Assembly (NCBI RefSeq): GCF_025971945.1
Contig: NZ_JAPDHW010000011.1
Location: forward strand, 1 to 60,593
Reading direction: 5' to 3'
Source of the DNA: Chryseobacterium kimseyorum
GTDB taxonomy: Bacteria; Bacteroidota; Bacteroidia; Flavobacteriales; Weeksellaceae
DNA length: 60,593 bases
Each line of letters opens with the position of its first letter. The stretch's first letter is position 1. A program made the translations under genes and the position numbers. The notes under the pieces are model-generated. The model was not told the origin of the DNA, searched no databases, and was given only the letters and a program-made list of their open reading frames with translations. This document shows positions 26,314-34,306 of this stretch, piece by piece.

Positions 26314-27767
26314 TAAAGATTTGTAGGAAGTGTAATGATAAATGTTGATCCTTTTCCAACCTCAGATTTCACGGTGATTTGACCTTTGTAGTCTTCTACC
26401 ATTTTCCTGACCATGGATAAACCTAAGCCCATTCCACTGTTTTTAGAAGTAAAATTTGGTTCAAATATTCTCTCGTACATATTTTCTGCAATGCCAATAC
26501 CATTATCCTGTACTGAAATAATCACCTTCCTTTGGTGTTGCTCAATATCAACGTTAATCAGAAGTTTTCTGGTATCACTTTGAGCCTGTTTGGCGTTTGT
26601 GACAAGATTTGTAATAATTCTGGAAAGGTAAATCCTGTCCATATTAATCATTATATTGCTTTTGTTGGAATGTACAAATATCTGATCATCATTGAAAACT
26701 CTTAGAATATCATCAATTTCTGTATTCAGATTGATAACTTCATTATTTTTCTCGGGAAGTTTAGCAAATTCAGAGAAAGCAGAAGCAACAGTAGCAATTA
26801 AATCGATCTGATCGACCATAGTTTTGGTAAGCTGTTTTACTTTTTCGTTGACGTTGGGATCTTCCGGATTAAATTTCCTCTCAAAATTCTGAATCGTCAA
26901 CTTCATTGGTGTCAAAGGGTTTTTCACCTCATGCGCCACCTGTTTTGCCATTTCGCGCCATGCTTCTTCAGATGCCTTGAAACGCAGTCTTTCTTTCTGA
27001 TCCTGAATCTGGAGAATCATCCTGTTATAAGCTCTGGCCAAAGCATTCAGCTCATCATTTTTGTAATATTTGATCGGCCGCATCTCATTTTCAAAAAGCG
27101 TAATTCTGGTAATCATATCAGAGAACTTGGTGATATTTTTTGCCAGATTTGTAGAGGTTACCCAACTTAGCCAAATGCTGAAAACAATGAGCAGAATATC
27201 AACGATCAAAATATAAATTACATATTTGTGAAGCACATCAAGATAGGCAGATTCGTTGTGATATAATGGAATATAGATAATTCCGACCGGCTCCAGCATA
27301 TTGTTTTTCAACAATAGATAGGAAGAAGTGAAGACCGCATCTTTTGATTTATCAACTTCCCGAAAATCATACCGAGCCTCAGTAGAAAGCAGTTTATTAA
27401 CGATTTTCAGCGGAATTTTCTTTTGCTTAACTAAATTTTCATCTTTGTTGGAAAGTAAATAATTTCCTTTAAGATCATAAATGATAATATCGTGCTGGTT
27501 GATATCAGCAATTTCAAAAATTCTGTTTTTAAGAACTGCAGGCAGATCTTCTGTATGAACGGTCGACTGGCTGACTGCATAATCGAGAAATCTCATTACC
27601 GCATTGGTTTTCTCCTGCATGTCAATTTTACTCTGCTGCAGAGAATTGTTTCTGAGAACAATGTAAGGCACCAATGACGAAGCGGCAACACTCAAAAGAC
27701 ATACGAATAGGAAACCAAAAAAAACCCGGTTTCTTAAACTATATCCTTTATACTTATTAAACGCCAT
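26313..27767 (-). CDS. Sensor histidine kinase with HAMP domain
   Basis: Membrane sensor that autophosphorylates on histidine. The 484-residue protein has helix 1 (about 13-33), a periplasmic sensor region of about 145 residues, helix 2 (about 182-205), a HAMP linker, the HisKA box AHEVKNPLTPMKL (phospho-His near 280) and an HATPase domain with the N box (NLVTNAKQAQ) and GMGLGLSMVRKMV. No response regulator is beside it, so it is an orphan in this window; the partner and stimulus are unknown. It overlaps ribE by 11 bases upstream and trmN6 by one base downstream. Confidence 0.9.
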   Translation of the reverse strand: MAFNKYKGYSLRNRVFFGFLFVCLLSVAASSLVPYIVLRNNSLQQSKIDMQEKTNAVMRFLDYAVSQSTVHTEDLPAVLKNRIFEIADINQHDIIIYDLKGNYLLSNKDENLVKQKKIPLKIVNKLLSTEARYDFREVDKSKDAVFTSSYLLLKNNMLEPVGIIYIPLYHNESAYLDVLHKYVIYILIVDILLIVFSIWLSWVTSTNLAKNITKFSDMITRITLFENEMRPIKYYKNDELNALARAYNRMILQIQDQKERLRFKASEEAWREMAKQVAHEVKNPLTPMKLTIQNFERKFNPEDPNVNEKVKQLTKTMVDQIDLIATVASAFSEFAKLPEKNNEVINLNTEIDDILRVFNDDQIFVHSNKSNIMINMDRIYLSRIITNLVTNAKQAQSDTRKLLINVDIEQHQRKVIISVQDNGIGIAENMYERIFEPNFTSKNSGMGLGLSMVRKMVEDYKGQITVKSEVGKGSTFIITLPTNL

Positions 27768-28353
27768 TCTGCCTGTTAATTAATTTAGCAATGTATTTAC
27801 CAACAATATCAAATTCAAGGTTGACTTTATCCCCGATTTTAACATTTTTCATATTGGTATATTCCCATGTGTAAGGAATAATCGCAACAGAAAACTGAAA
27901 ATCTCCGCTTTTAGCAACGGTAAGACTGATTCCGTTAACCGTAATTGAACCTTGCGGAACGGTTACGAAACCCCCTTCTGAATTATACTGTACAGTAACA
28001 AAATAACTGCCATCTTTGTTCTCAATGTCAATTATCTCACCGGTTTGATCTACATGCCCCTGAACAATGTGTCCGTCGAGCCTCCCGTTCATCATCATAC
28101 AACGCTCCAGATTCACAACGCTCCCAACTTCCCACTTTCCTAAATTGGTTTTTTCTAAAGTCTCATTGATCGCAGTAACGATGTATTGACTCCCGCTAAT
28201 CTCAACAACCGTAAGGCAACAGCCGTTGTGAGCAAGACTCTGATCTATCTTTAATTCCTGAGTAAAAGGACAGCTTAAAGTAAAATTAATATTACTGCCT
28301 TTCTCTTCAATTTTTTCAATAACTCCTACTGCTTCAATAATTCCTGTGAACAT
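27757..28353 (-). CDS. ribE: Riboflavin synthase, alpha subunit
   Basis: Dismutates two molecules of lumazine to riboflavin, the last step of vitamin B2 synthesis. The 198-residue protein begins MFTGIIEAVGVI and has two lumazine-binding repeats, with the paired motifs SLAHNGCCLTVV (first) and GSITVNGISLTVA (second), and MMNGRLDGHIVQGHVDQTG at the junction. I set the start at 28353 on that MFTGIIE opening; a longer in-frame reading runs into the pdxA gene on the other strand. It is the first gene of a ribE-kinase-trmN6 run and diverges from pdxA. Confidence 0.95.
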   Translation of the reverse strand: MFTGIIEAVGVIEKIEEKGSNINFTLSCPFTQELKIDQSLAHNGCCLTVVEISGSQYIVTAINETLEKTNLGKWEVGSVVNLERCMMMNGRLDGHIVQGHVDQTGEIIDIENKDGSYFVTVQYNSEGGFVTVPQGSITVNGISLTVAKSGDFQFSVAIIPYTWEYTNMKNVKIGDKVNLEFDIVGKYIAKLINRQNGV

Positions 28354-28365
28354 ATTATTTTTTGC

Positions 28366-28373
28366 TAAATTTG
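28366..28373 (+). promoter_or_regulatory. -7 box upstream of pdxA
   Basis: TAAATTTG (TAnnTTTG) 29 bases before the pdxA start, in the 49-base gap it shares with ribE. Confidence 0.55.
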
Positions 28374-28402
28374 TAAAATTATAATCTTCAAAGATAATCA
28401 AA

Positions 28403-29494
28403 ATGAGCCCAAAAAACCATAAAGTACGAGTAGGAATTTCAATTGGCGACTTCAACGGCATCGGCCCGGAGATCATCATGAAATCTCTGAAAGACAAAAC
28501 TATTACCGACTTTTTTACCCCCATTATTTTCGGCTCAGGGAAATTATTCACTTATCAGAAGAATATTTTTAAGCTCAATTTAAATTTCAACTACATCACA
28601 GAAACTTCACAGGCTCAAAATGGAAAGCTGAATATGCTGAATCTGGTAAAAGACAATTCTAATGTTGAACTGGGAAAACCTTCAGAAGAATCTACCAAAA
28701 TGGCCATTGATTCTCTTGAAGCTGCAACTGAAGCTCTAATGAAAGGAGAAATTGATGTTTTGGTTACTGCACCCATCAATAAAGATGAAATGGTAAAGAT
28801 GGGCTTCAAACATGCAGGTCACACAGGTTATTTCGAAGAAAAGTTCAACAAAAAAGGATTGATGTTTTTGGTAACTGATGGATTAAAGGTTGCGGTATCT
28901 ACCCACCACATACCGATTTCTCAGGTTGCAGAAAACATTTCAAAAGAAAAAATCAAGAAACAGATCAAGGCTTTAAACCAAACGCTAATTGAAGATTTTT
29001 CTATTTCTAAACCAAAGATTGCGGTTTTAGGTCTTAATCCTCACTCGGGAGATGGTGGTGTAATCGGAAATGAAGAAATAGAAATCATTTCTCCAGCTAT
29101 TAAAGAACTTTCAGATCAGGGAATATTGGCTTTTGGGCCATTTCCTGCAGACAGTTTTTTCCAACCGAGTAAGTACCAGAGTTTTGATGCAGTTTTAGCC
29201 ATGTATCATGATCAGGGCTTAGCTCCGTTTAAAACATTAGCCTATGAAGAAGGTGTAAATTACACGGCAGGACTTCCTTTCATCAGAACTTCACCAGACC
29301 ACGGTGTTGCTTATGATATTGCAGGGAAAAATATCGCTGACGAGCAGAGTTTTATGGAAGCAATTTTCATGGCAATAAAGATTTTTAAAAACAGAAGTGA
29401 TTACAAAGAAATGATGAGCAACAGACTCCAGCCAAGAAGAATGCCTTCAGACAACGGAATAGATGAAGATCTTCCTGTAGAAAGCGGAATGTAA
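28403..29494 (+). CDS. pdxA: 4-hydroxythreonine-4-phosphate dehydrogenase
   Basis: NAD-dependent oxidation of 4-phosphohydroxy-threonine in pyridoxal phosphate synthesis. The 363-residue protein has GDFNGIGPEIIMK near 17, the substrate and metal site TAPINKDEMVKMGFKHAGHTGYFEE near 131, GLNPHSGDGG near 210 and AMYHDQGLAPFKTLA (metal-binding His) near 268, with TSPDHGVAYDIAG near the end. The C-terminus (SGM) carries a short extra tail rich in Arg and acidic residues. Diverges from ribE. Confidence 0.96.
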   Translation: MSPKNHKVRVGISIGDFNGIGPEIIMKSLKDKTITDFFTPIIFGSGKLFTYQKNIFKLNLNFNYITETSQAQNGKLNMLNLVKDNSNVELGKPSEESTKMAIDSLEAATEALMKGEIDVLVTAPINKDEMVKMGFKHAGHTGYFEEKFNKKGLMFLVTDGLKVAVSTHHIPISQVAENISKEKIKKQIKALNQTLIEDFSISKPKIAVLGLNPHSGDGGVIGNEEIEIISPAIKELSDQGILAFGPFPADSFFQPSKYQSFDAVLAMYHDQGLAPFKTLAYEEGVNYTAGLPFIRTSPDHGVAYDIAGKNIADEQSFMEAIFMAIKIFKNRSDYKEMMSNRLQPRRMPSDNGIDEDLPVESGM

Positions 29495-29534
29495 TCTTAA
29501 AGATAATTTAAAATTAATTTTGTTATACATTTTA

Positions 29535-29565
29535 TTTGTAATATTAAAATAAATGCATATTTTTG
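29535..29565 (+). promoter_or_regulatory. Promoter of yceD-rpmF
   Basis: TTTG at 29535-29538 and TATTTTTG at 29558-29565 with 19 bases between, an exact consensus match 12 bases before the yceD start. Confidence 0.8.
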
Positions 29566-29577
29566 CACACTCATTTT

Positions 29578-30102
29578 ATGGACAAGTTAAGAAACTACGA
29601 TATAAGCTTTTCCGGACTGAAAATCGGGAAGCACGAGTTCAGGTTTGAGATAGATAAAGAGTTCTTTCAATTATTCGACACTGAACAGGAATTTACAAAT
29701 CCTAAGATTGTGGTGGAAGTTTATTTAAATAAACACACTACATTTTTAGAATTTGAAGTAAAAGTAGATGGAAAAGTAGAACTGGTTTGTGATATCACAA
29801 ACGACAACTTCGACTACCCTATTGAAAACCAAATCGGTATTTTAGTGAAATTCGGAGAAGAATATGATGACAGTGAGGAAGATGTAGTAACAATTCTCAC
29901 CAATGATCATGCCTTCAATGTAGCACATTTGATTTATGAAAATGTGGCACTATCAATACCCATGAAGAAGATATCACCCAATATAAGTGATGAAGATTTG
30001 GCAATTCTTGAAAAATTCAGTCCGAAAGAAATTGAGGAAAAAGAAGAAGAGGAAGTTGACCCGAGATGGGAAGCTCTGAAGAAATTAAAAGATAAAAATT
30101 AA
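29578..30102 (+). CDS. yceD: DUF177 / YceD family protein
   Basis: The 174-residue protein begins MDKLRNYDISFSGLKIG and has the YceD core (VDGKVELVCDITNDNFDYPI). In many bacteria yceD precedes rpmF, as here, and the protein takes part in 23S rRNA accumulation. The acidic C-terminus (EIEEKEEEEVDPRWEALKKL) contains the conserved DPRWEALKKL ending of the family. The start at 29578 fits a promoter immediately upstream. Confidence 0.9.
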   Translation: MDKLRNYDISFSGLKIGKHEFRFEIDKEFFQLFDTEQEFTNPKIVVEVYLNKHTTFLEFEVKVDGKVELVCDITNDNFDYPIENQIGILVKFGEEYDDSEEDVVTILTNDHAFNVAHLIYENVALSIPMKKISPNISDEDLAILEKFSPKEIEEKEEEEVDPRWEALKKLKDKN

Positions 30103-30171
30103 AAATAATAATAATATGATGAGATGATGCAAAGATCTCATCGCTCATCAAATTAAAAAAGTTATTACAAA

Positions 30172-30378
30172 ATGGCACATCCAAAGAGAAGACAGTCGTC
30201 TACAAGAAGAGATAAGAGAAGAACTCATTACAAAGCAGTAGTTCCTCAATTGGCAAAAGATGCAACTACAGGAGAAATGCACTTATACCACAGAGCACAC
30301 TGGCATGAAGGAAAATTATACTACAGAGGAAAAGTAGTATTGGAAAAAACAGTAGAAACTACTACAGAAGAAAATTAA
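30172..30378 (+). CDS. rpmF: 50S ribosomal protein L32
   Basis: The 68-residue protein begins [20 protein letters not shown], the L32 signature. It lacks the zinc-ribbon cysteines found in many L32 proteins, so it is the C-minus form. Follows yceD by 69 bases and ends in a strong terminator; the order yceD-rpmF-accB-accC is that of many Bacteroidota, linking ribosome and fatty-acid genes. Confidence 0.96.
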   Translation: MAHPKRRQSSTRRDKRRTHYKAVVPQLAKDATTGEMHLYHRAHWHEGKLYYRGKVVLEKTVETTTEEN

Positions 30379-30411
30379 GAGCTTTTTACCCTAAAAACCT
30401 CTATTTAATAC

Positions 30412-30449
30412 AAAAACCACTCATTTTTAATAAAAATGAGTGGTTTTTT
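30412..30449 (+). terminator. Terminator between rpmF and accB
   Basis: Perfect 17-base stem (30412-30428 with 30432-30448) with a 3-base loop and a T-rich end. The accB promoter starts right after it, so accB has its own transcription. Confidence 0.92.
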
Positions 30450-30471
30450 GTTGCTTTTTGTCTTTTTTTGG

Positions 30472-30479
30472 TATCTTTG
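30472..30479 (+). promoter_or_regulatory. -7 box of accB
   Basis: TATCTTTG (TAnnTTTG) 23 bases before accB; a TTG lies 18 bases further upstream (30451-30453). Confidence 0.65.
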
Positions 30480-30502
30480 ACGACAAATCAAATATCAATT
30501 TT

Positions 30503-30985
30503 ATGGACATTAAAGACATACAAAATCTTATCAAGTTTGTATCTAAAGCTGAAGTTTCAGAAGTAAAATACAAGACTAAAGATTTCGAAATTACTATTAA
30601 AACACCGCTTGGAGGTAATGAGGTAAGCTATGTTACCCAACCGGCAATGTACCAGCAGGCTCCACAGCAAGCGGCTCCGGGTCATGCACCTGCTGCTGTT
30701 TCAGGATCTACAGAAAAAGCTGAAGTAGCATCTGATGATAGTAAATATGTAACAATTAAATCTCCAATGATCGGAACTTTCTACAGAAAACCATCTCCAG
30801 ATAAAGACGTTTTTGTAAATGTAGGAGATGAAGTATCAAACGGCAAAGTAGTCTGTGTAATCGAAGCAATGAAGTTATTCAACCAGATCGAGTCTGAAGT
30901 AAGCGGTAAAATCGTTAAGATCTTAGTTGACGACGCTACTCCTGTAGAATACGACCAACCATTATTCTTAGTAGATCCATCTTAA
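30503..30985 (+). CDS. accB: Acetyl-CoA carboxylase biotin carboxyl carrier protein
   Basis: Carries the biotin arm of acetyl-CoA carboxylase, which makes malonyl-CoA. The 160-residue protein begins [13 protein letters not shown], has an Ala/Pro-rich linker (about 48-80) and a biotinyl domain with the biotinylated lysine K124 in EAMKLF. Start at 30503 is set by the family opening; a longer reading upstream overlaps the promoter. It is followed by accC after 82 bases. Confidence 0.95.
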   Translation: MDIKDIQNLIKFVSKAEVSEVKYKTKDFEITIKTPLGGNEVSYVTQPAMYQQAPQQAAPGHAPAAVSGSTEKAEVASDDSKYVTIKSPMIGTFYRKPSPDKDVFVNVGDEVSNGKVVCVIEAMKLFNQIESEVSGKIVKILVDDATPVEYDQPLFLVDPS

Positions 30986-31028
30986 TTATAATTGATTAAT
31001 GATGATTGATAATTGAAGAAAAAATCAA

Positions 31029-31057
31029 TTTCAAACTTTCAAATTTCAAATTTCAAA
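31029..31057. repeat. 7-base tandem repeat in the accB-accC gap
   Basis: Four units of TTTCAAA, with one extra C after the first. It makes up much of the leader between accB and accC, 11 bases before accC. Confidence 0.75.
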
Positions 31058-31067
31058 TTAAATTAAG

Positions 31068-32423
31068 ATGTTCAAAAAAATATTAATTGCCAATCGTGGC
31101 GAAATTGCAATGCGTATTTTGCGTACTTGTAAAGAAATGGGAATTAAAACTGTTGCGGTATACTCTACTGCCGACAAAGACAGTCTTCACGTAAGATTTG
31201 CTGACGAAGCCGTATGTATCGGCCCACCAATGAGCAAAGATTCTTACCTGAGAATTCCAAACATCATTGCTGCAGCAGAAATTACCAATGCAGACGCAAT
31301 TCACCCTGGTTACGGTTTCTTATCTGAAAACGCTAACTTCTCAAGAATCTGCCAGAAAAACGGTATCAAATTTATTGGTGCAAGTCCTGAGCAAATTGAG
31401 AGAATGGGAGACAAAGCAAACGCTAAAGCAACCATGAAAGCAGCTAATGTACCATGTGTACCAGGTTCTGACGGTTTGATTGAATCTTATGAGCACGCTG
31501 TAAAAACTGCTGAAGAAACAGGATATCCTGTTATGATCAAAGCTACTGCCGGTGGTGGTGGTAAAGGAATGAGAGCGGTATGGAAAGCTGAAGATTTAAA
31601 AGAACACTGGGAATCTGCCATTCAGGAAGCAGTTGCAGCCTTCGGAAACGGAGGAATGTACATGGAAAAACTGATTGAAGAGCCAAGACATATAGAGATT
31701 CAGGTTGCAGGTGACCAGTTTGGTAAAGCTTGCCACCTTTCTGAAAGAGACTGTTCTGTACAGAGAAGAAACCAAAAGTTAACCGAGGAAACGCCTTCAC
31801 CATTCATGACTGACGAACTACGTGAGAAAATGGGTGAAGCAGCCGTGAAAGCAGCAGAATTTATCGGTTATGAAGGTGTAGGAACCATTGAATTCCTTGT
31901 AGACAAGCACAGAAATTTCTATTTCATGGAAATGAATACAAGAATTCAGGTAGAGCACCCGATTACTGAGCAGGTTATTGATTATGATTTGATCAGAGAA
32001 CAGATTCTTTTGGCAGCGGGAACTCCTATTTCAGGAATTAACCATTATCCGAAATTACATTCAATTGAGTGTAGAATCAACGCTGAAGATCCTTACGCAG
32101 ATTTCAGACCGTCACCGGGAAAAATTACAGGATTAAATATTCCTGGAGGACACGGAATCAGAGTAGATACACACGTTTATTCAGGATATACGATTCCTTC
32201 AAACTACGATTCAATGATTGCAAAACTGATCACAACGGCACAAACCCGTGAAGAAGCGATTGCAAAAATGAAGCGTGCTCTGGAAGAATTCTATGTAGAA
32301 GGTGTGAAAACAACCATTCCTTTCCACAGACAATTGATGGAAGATGAAGCTTATCTTTCAGGAAACTACACAACAAAATTCATGGAGAGTTTTGTAATGG
32401 ACAAAAAATATGATAATCATTAA
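31068..32423 (+). CDS. accC: Biotin carboxylase subunit of acetyl-CoA carboxylase
   Basis: ATP-dependent carboxylation of the biotin on AccB. The 451-residue protein begins [17 protein letters not shown], has the ATP-grasp glycine loop GGGGKGMR near 164-171, [10 protein letters not shown] near 204 and the catalytic [12 protein letters not shown] near 290, and ends in a biotin carboxylase C-terminal domain. Full length. Terminator follows at 32444. Confidence 0.97.
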   Translation: MFKKILIANRGEIAMRILRTCKEMGIKTVAVYSTADKDSLHVRFADEAVCIGPPMSKDSYLRIPNIIAAAEITNADAIHPGYGFLSENANFSRICQKNGIKFIGASPEQIERMGDKANAKATMKAANVPCVPGSDGLIESYEHAVKTAEETGYPVMIKATAGGGGKGMRAVWKAEDLKEHWESAIQEAVAAFGNGGMYMEKLIEEPRHIEIQVAGDQFGKACHLSERDCSVQRRNQKLTEETPSPFMTDELREKMGEAAVKAAEFIGYEGVGTIEFLVDKHRNFYFMEMNTRIQVEHPITEQVIDYDLIREQILLAAGTPISGINHYPKLHSIECRINAEDPYADFRPSPGKITGLNIPGGHGIRVDTHVYSGYTIPSNYDSMIAKLITTAQTREEAIAKMKRALEEFYVEGVKTTIPFHRQLMEDEAYLSGNYTTKFMESFVMDKKYDNH

Positions 32424-32443
32424 GATTACATTTGAATAAAACT

Positions 32444-32471
32444 AAAACCGCCCCAAAACTGAGGCGGTTTT
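32444..32471. terminator. Bidirectional terminator after accC
   Basis: Nine-base stem (32444-32452 with 32463-32471), 10-base loop, T run on one side and A run on the other. It sits between accC and the convergent gene at 32479. Confidence 0.85.
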
Positions 32472-32478
32472 TCTTATT

Positions 32479-33087
32479 TTAAACCTGAGGATCTTCCGGT
32501 GGTTCTTCACCTGAAGGCGTATTGTAAATGATATAATCATTATACTTTGCGACGTCGCTACTTTCCCATATATCCTGACCGGTTTGTGTGTACTTAGTGA
32601 GGAGCAGATAAATTTTATTGCCATCTTCTACCCTGTCTTCCTGCTGAATATCTCTTTCACCGATTTTCAGCTTCTGGTCTATCAACAATACATTAAACTC
32701 ATCGTTCAGTTCGGTAATTTTGTTTAAATGGGAAACCTGAAGACCCTCACCAGCCAGGTCATTTAGATTTGCAGTTCCCACTCTCACTACACGCTTTGCC
32801 GTGACAAGAAGATCAGCATCGTTCTGTTTAGCCAGAGAGTCTGATCCATAGTTGGCATATCTCGCAGATCCTGCTCCATACTTCTGAGCCACACGAGTCA
32901 TTACACTTCGAATGGCAGTACGCAGTTCTTCTGCCTTGAGGTCTTTCTGTTCGGTGATTTGCACCTGCTCATTAGACTTCTCAATGTCGGTAACGAGATT
33001 AGAAAAGGCAGTGATCCTGGCTTCGAGTTCTGCAAATTTGGTTTCATCAAGACCGAAAGATGCAAATGCCTCAGCATCTCTTCTCAT
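32479..33087 (-). CDS. Hypothetical protein, 5' end probably damaged
   Basis: Not recognised. The 202-residue reading is rich in helical, charged segments (RRDAEAFASFGLDETKFAELEARI) and ends in TPSGEEPPEDPQV; no signal or membrane helix. The first ATG in frame is at 33087, but the frame stays open to 33204 and the translated upstream part (EVTRLYNFSDAKLIDVGNEK) looks like protein. An out-of-frame ATG at 33156-33158 would open MKVTRLYNFSD if one A were added, so a one-base deletion or sequencing error is likely. The protein would then have about 226 residues. Related flavobacterial proteins appear as single genes; role unknown. Confidence 0.6.
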   Translation of the reverse strand: MRRDAEAFASFGLDETKFAELEARITAFSNLVTDIEKSNEQVQITEQKDLKAEELRTAIRSVMTRVAQKYGAGSARYANYGSDSLAKQNDADLLVTAKRVVRVGTANLNDLAGEGLQVSHLNKITELNDEFNVLLIDQKLKIGERDIQQEDRVEDGNKIYLLLTKYTQTGQDIWESSDVAKYNDYIIYNTPSGEEPPEDPQV

Positions 33088-33329
33088 AAAGGCTATCTTT
33101 TCATTTCCAACATCAATGAGTTTGGCGTCTGAAAAATTGTACAGCCTTGTAACTTCATTTTTTTTATACTTAAAATTTTTATGTCTTACTAAAATAAAAA
33201 AAATTCATTACAACGATAATTTTGATGGCTTTTTTTCTTGATTTAACCAGTAATAAAGAATTAAAACATCCCGAAAACCCTTATCAGCACTCAGAAAATC
33301 ACAAAACGTGCTCAGTAGTTTTCATTCCT

Positions 33330-33383
33330 CATTCCGAAGCTCTTGCGCGTCATTCCGAAGACTCAGCGCGTCATTCCGAAGCC
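33330..33383. repeat. 21-base tandem repeat, intergenic
   Basis: Two 21-base copies starting CATTCCGAAG (33330-33350, 33351-33371) and a 12-base third copy to 33383. They resemble the repeated GC-rich elements of flavobacterial genomes that produce spurious HSE-type translations. Confidence 0.8.
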
Positions 33384-33631
33384 TTCGGGAGGGCATCTTT
33401 TTGGCTGCGGACAATAGATTTTTGTTTACGGAATAATTCCTGAGTCTTTTCAAATGTTGAGGCTTTCAATCTGATTTTAATTAATTTAAAGAAGAGAAAA
33501 TGATGATAAGCCGTTATTCTGATTTTAAAAACATTTGTAATAACAGCTATGTTTTAATTGTTATTTTTGGGTTATTAATATACTCTTTGTGTGCTTTGAA
33601 AAAAGGATTGCTCTTTTTGAAGAAAGCCATA

Positions 33632-33645
33632 CGAAAGGATTCGTG
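33632..33645. repeat. Inverted repeat, left copy
   Basis: ACGAAAGGATTCGT; its reverse complement matches 34082-34095 at 13 of 14 bases. The two copies bracket the small gene at 33729-34073. The sequence is itself a weak hairpin. Confidence 0.55.
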
Positions 33646-33728
33646 TGGCAACGGGGGGAGGACACAAGCGAGACGCTTGCGCCAGCGGGGGAAATTACCA
33701 TTGCATTCATAGTTTTTAAACATTAAAA

Positions 33729-34073
33729 ATGAATAAGATAAAATTTATAAATGATCCAAAATTTGGCAAACATGAAGGCGTTACAGATGATAAATATATA
33801 TTACTAGGTCTTTTCGTTGGACAATTTCGTTTTCTGGACAATATACAAGAAGTAATAGATGATTTAGAAAATGTGAAAAATGGTATAAAAACATGGGAAG
33901 AGATAATTGCACCATTAGGAAACAATTGGGATATTGGTTATGGCAATGGAAGTTTAGATGTAGAAAATGATATTGCTTATTTTTTAGCTAACGATGAAAC
34001 TAACCAAAGCTTCAAAATGCCTTTGCAGGAAATTATCGACTTAATGAAAGATTGGAAAATATTTATGAGCTAA
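33729..34073 (+). CDS. Small acidic protein, immunity-like
   Basis: The 114-residue protein (MNKIKFINDPKFGKHEGVTDD) is acidic with no signal or membrane helix. Its size, acidity and the pattern of a KTWEEI helix followed by a DIGYGNGSLDVEND strand pair and a final LMKDWKIF helix resemble immunity proteins of polymorphic toxin systems, though I cannot assign a named family and no toxin gene remains beside it. It could be an orphan immunity gene left after rearrangement. Flanked by short inverted repeats. Confidence 0.55.
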   Translation: MNKIKFINDPKFGKHEGVTDDKYILLGLFVGQFRFLDNIQEVIDDLENVKNGIKTWEEIIAPLGNNWDIGYGNGSLDVENDIAYFLANDETNQSFKMPLQEIIDLMKDWKIFMS

Positions 34074-34081
34074 AAAATAAT

Positions 34082-34095
34082 ACGAATCCTTTCAT
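34082..34095. repeat. Inverted repeat, right copy
   Basis: ACGAATCCTTTCAT, inverted match (13 of 14) to 33632-33645, starting 9 bases after the small gene. Confidence 0.55.
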
Positions 34096-34280
34096 GTCTT
34101 CGCATCTACAAGCCAAACATGTCAGATTAAGTTTTAAATTTATCTGAAAAAAGATATAAAAACCAAAACTCAATTATACTTCACCAAATATCTTCCGAAT
34201 TATTTATCAATTGTTTACAACCGTACTGAATCTTCATTTTAAACAGAAATTAATTATTGATGCAAGTTATTTAGAATCCT

Positions 34281-34288
34281 TAAATTTG
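34281..34288 (+). promoter_or_regulatory. -7 box of rocD
   Basis: TAAATTTG, 18 bases before the rocD start at 34307. A TTG lies 21 bases further upstream (34257-34259), near the expected spacing. Confidence 0.6.
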
Positions 34289-34306
34289 TGCAAAAGCAAA
34301 AAGAAT

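Larger units (their letters stand above)
33205..33728. other. Intergenic region without a credible gene
   Basis: About 520 bases hold the 21-base repeat, a more GC-rich stretch (33360-33412) and a second one at 33630-33700 with the hairpin AAGCG/CGCTT. Two open frames cross it, 33222-33443 and 33500-33712, but their translations are repeat-driven (RHSEDSARHSE; GGRTQARRLRQRG), so I do not call them. The second has one hydrophobic stretch (VLIVIFGLLIYSL) that may be a remnant of a membrane protein. Confidence 0.6.

Noticed and set aside
28354..28551. Longer reading of riboflavin synthase
   Set aside because: It extends into the opposite-strand pdxA gene and lacks homology; the family start MFTGIIE is at 28353.
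33222..33443. An open reading frame of 73 codons with RHSE-type repeats
   Set aside because: Its translation mirrors the 21-base DNA repeat and it has no conserved domain; I treat it as a by-product of the repeat.
33500..33712. An open reading frame of 70 codons with one hydrophobic stretch and GGRTQARRLRQRG
   Set aside because: The second half runs through the GC-richer repeat-like stretch and has the look of accidental translation; possibly a remnant, not a supported gene.
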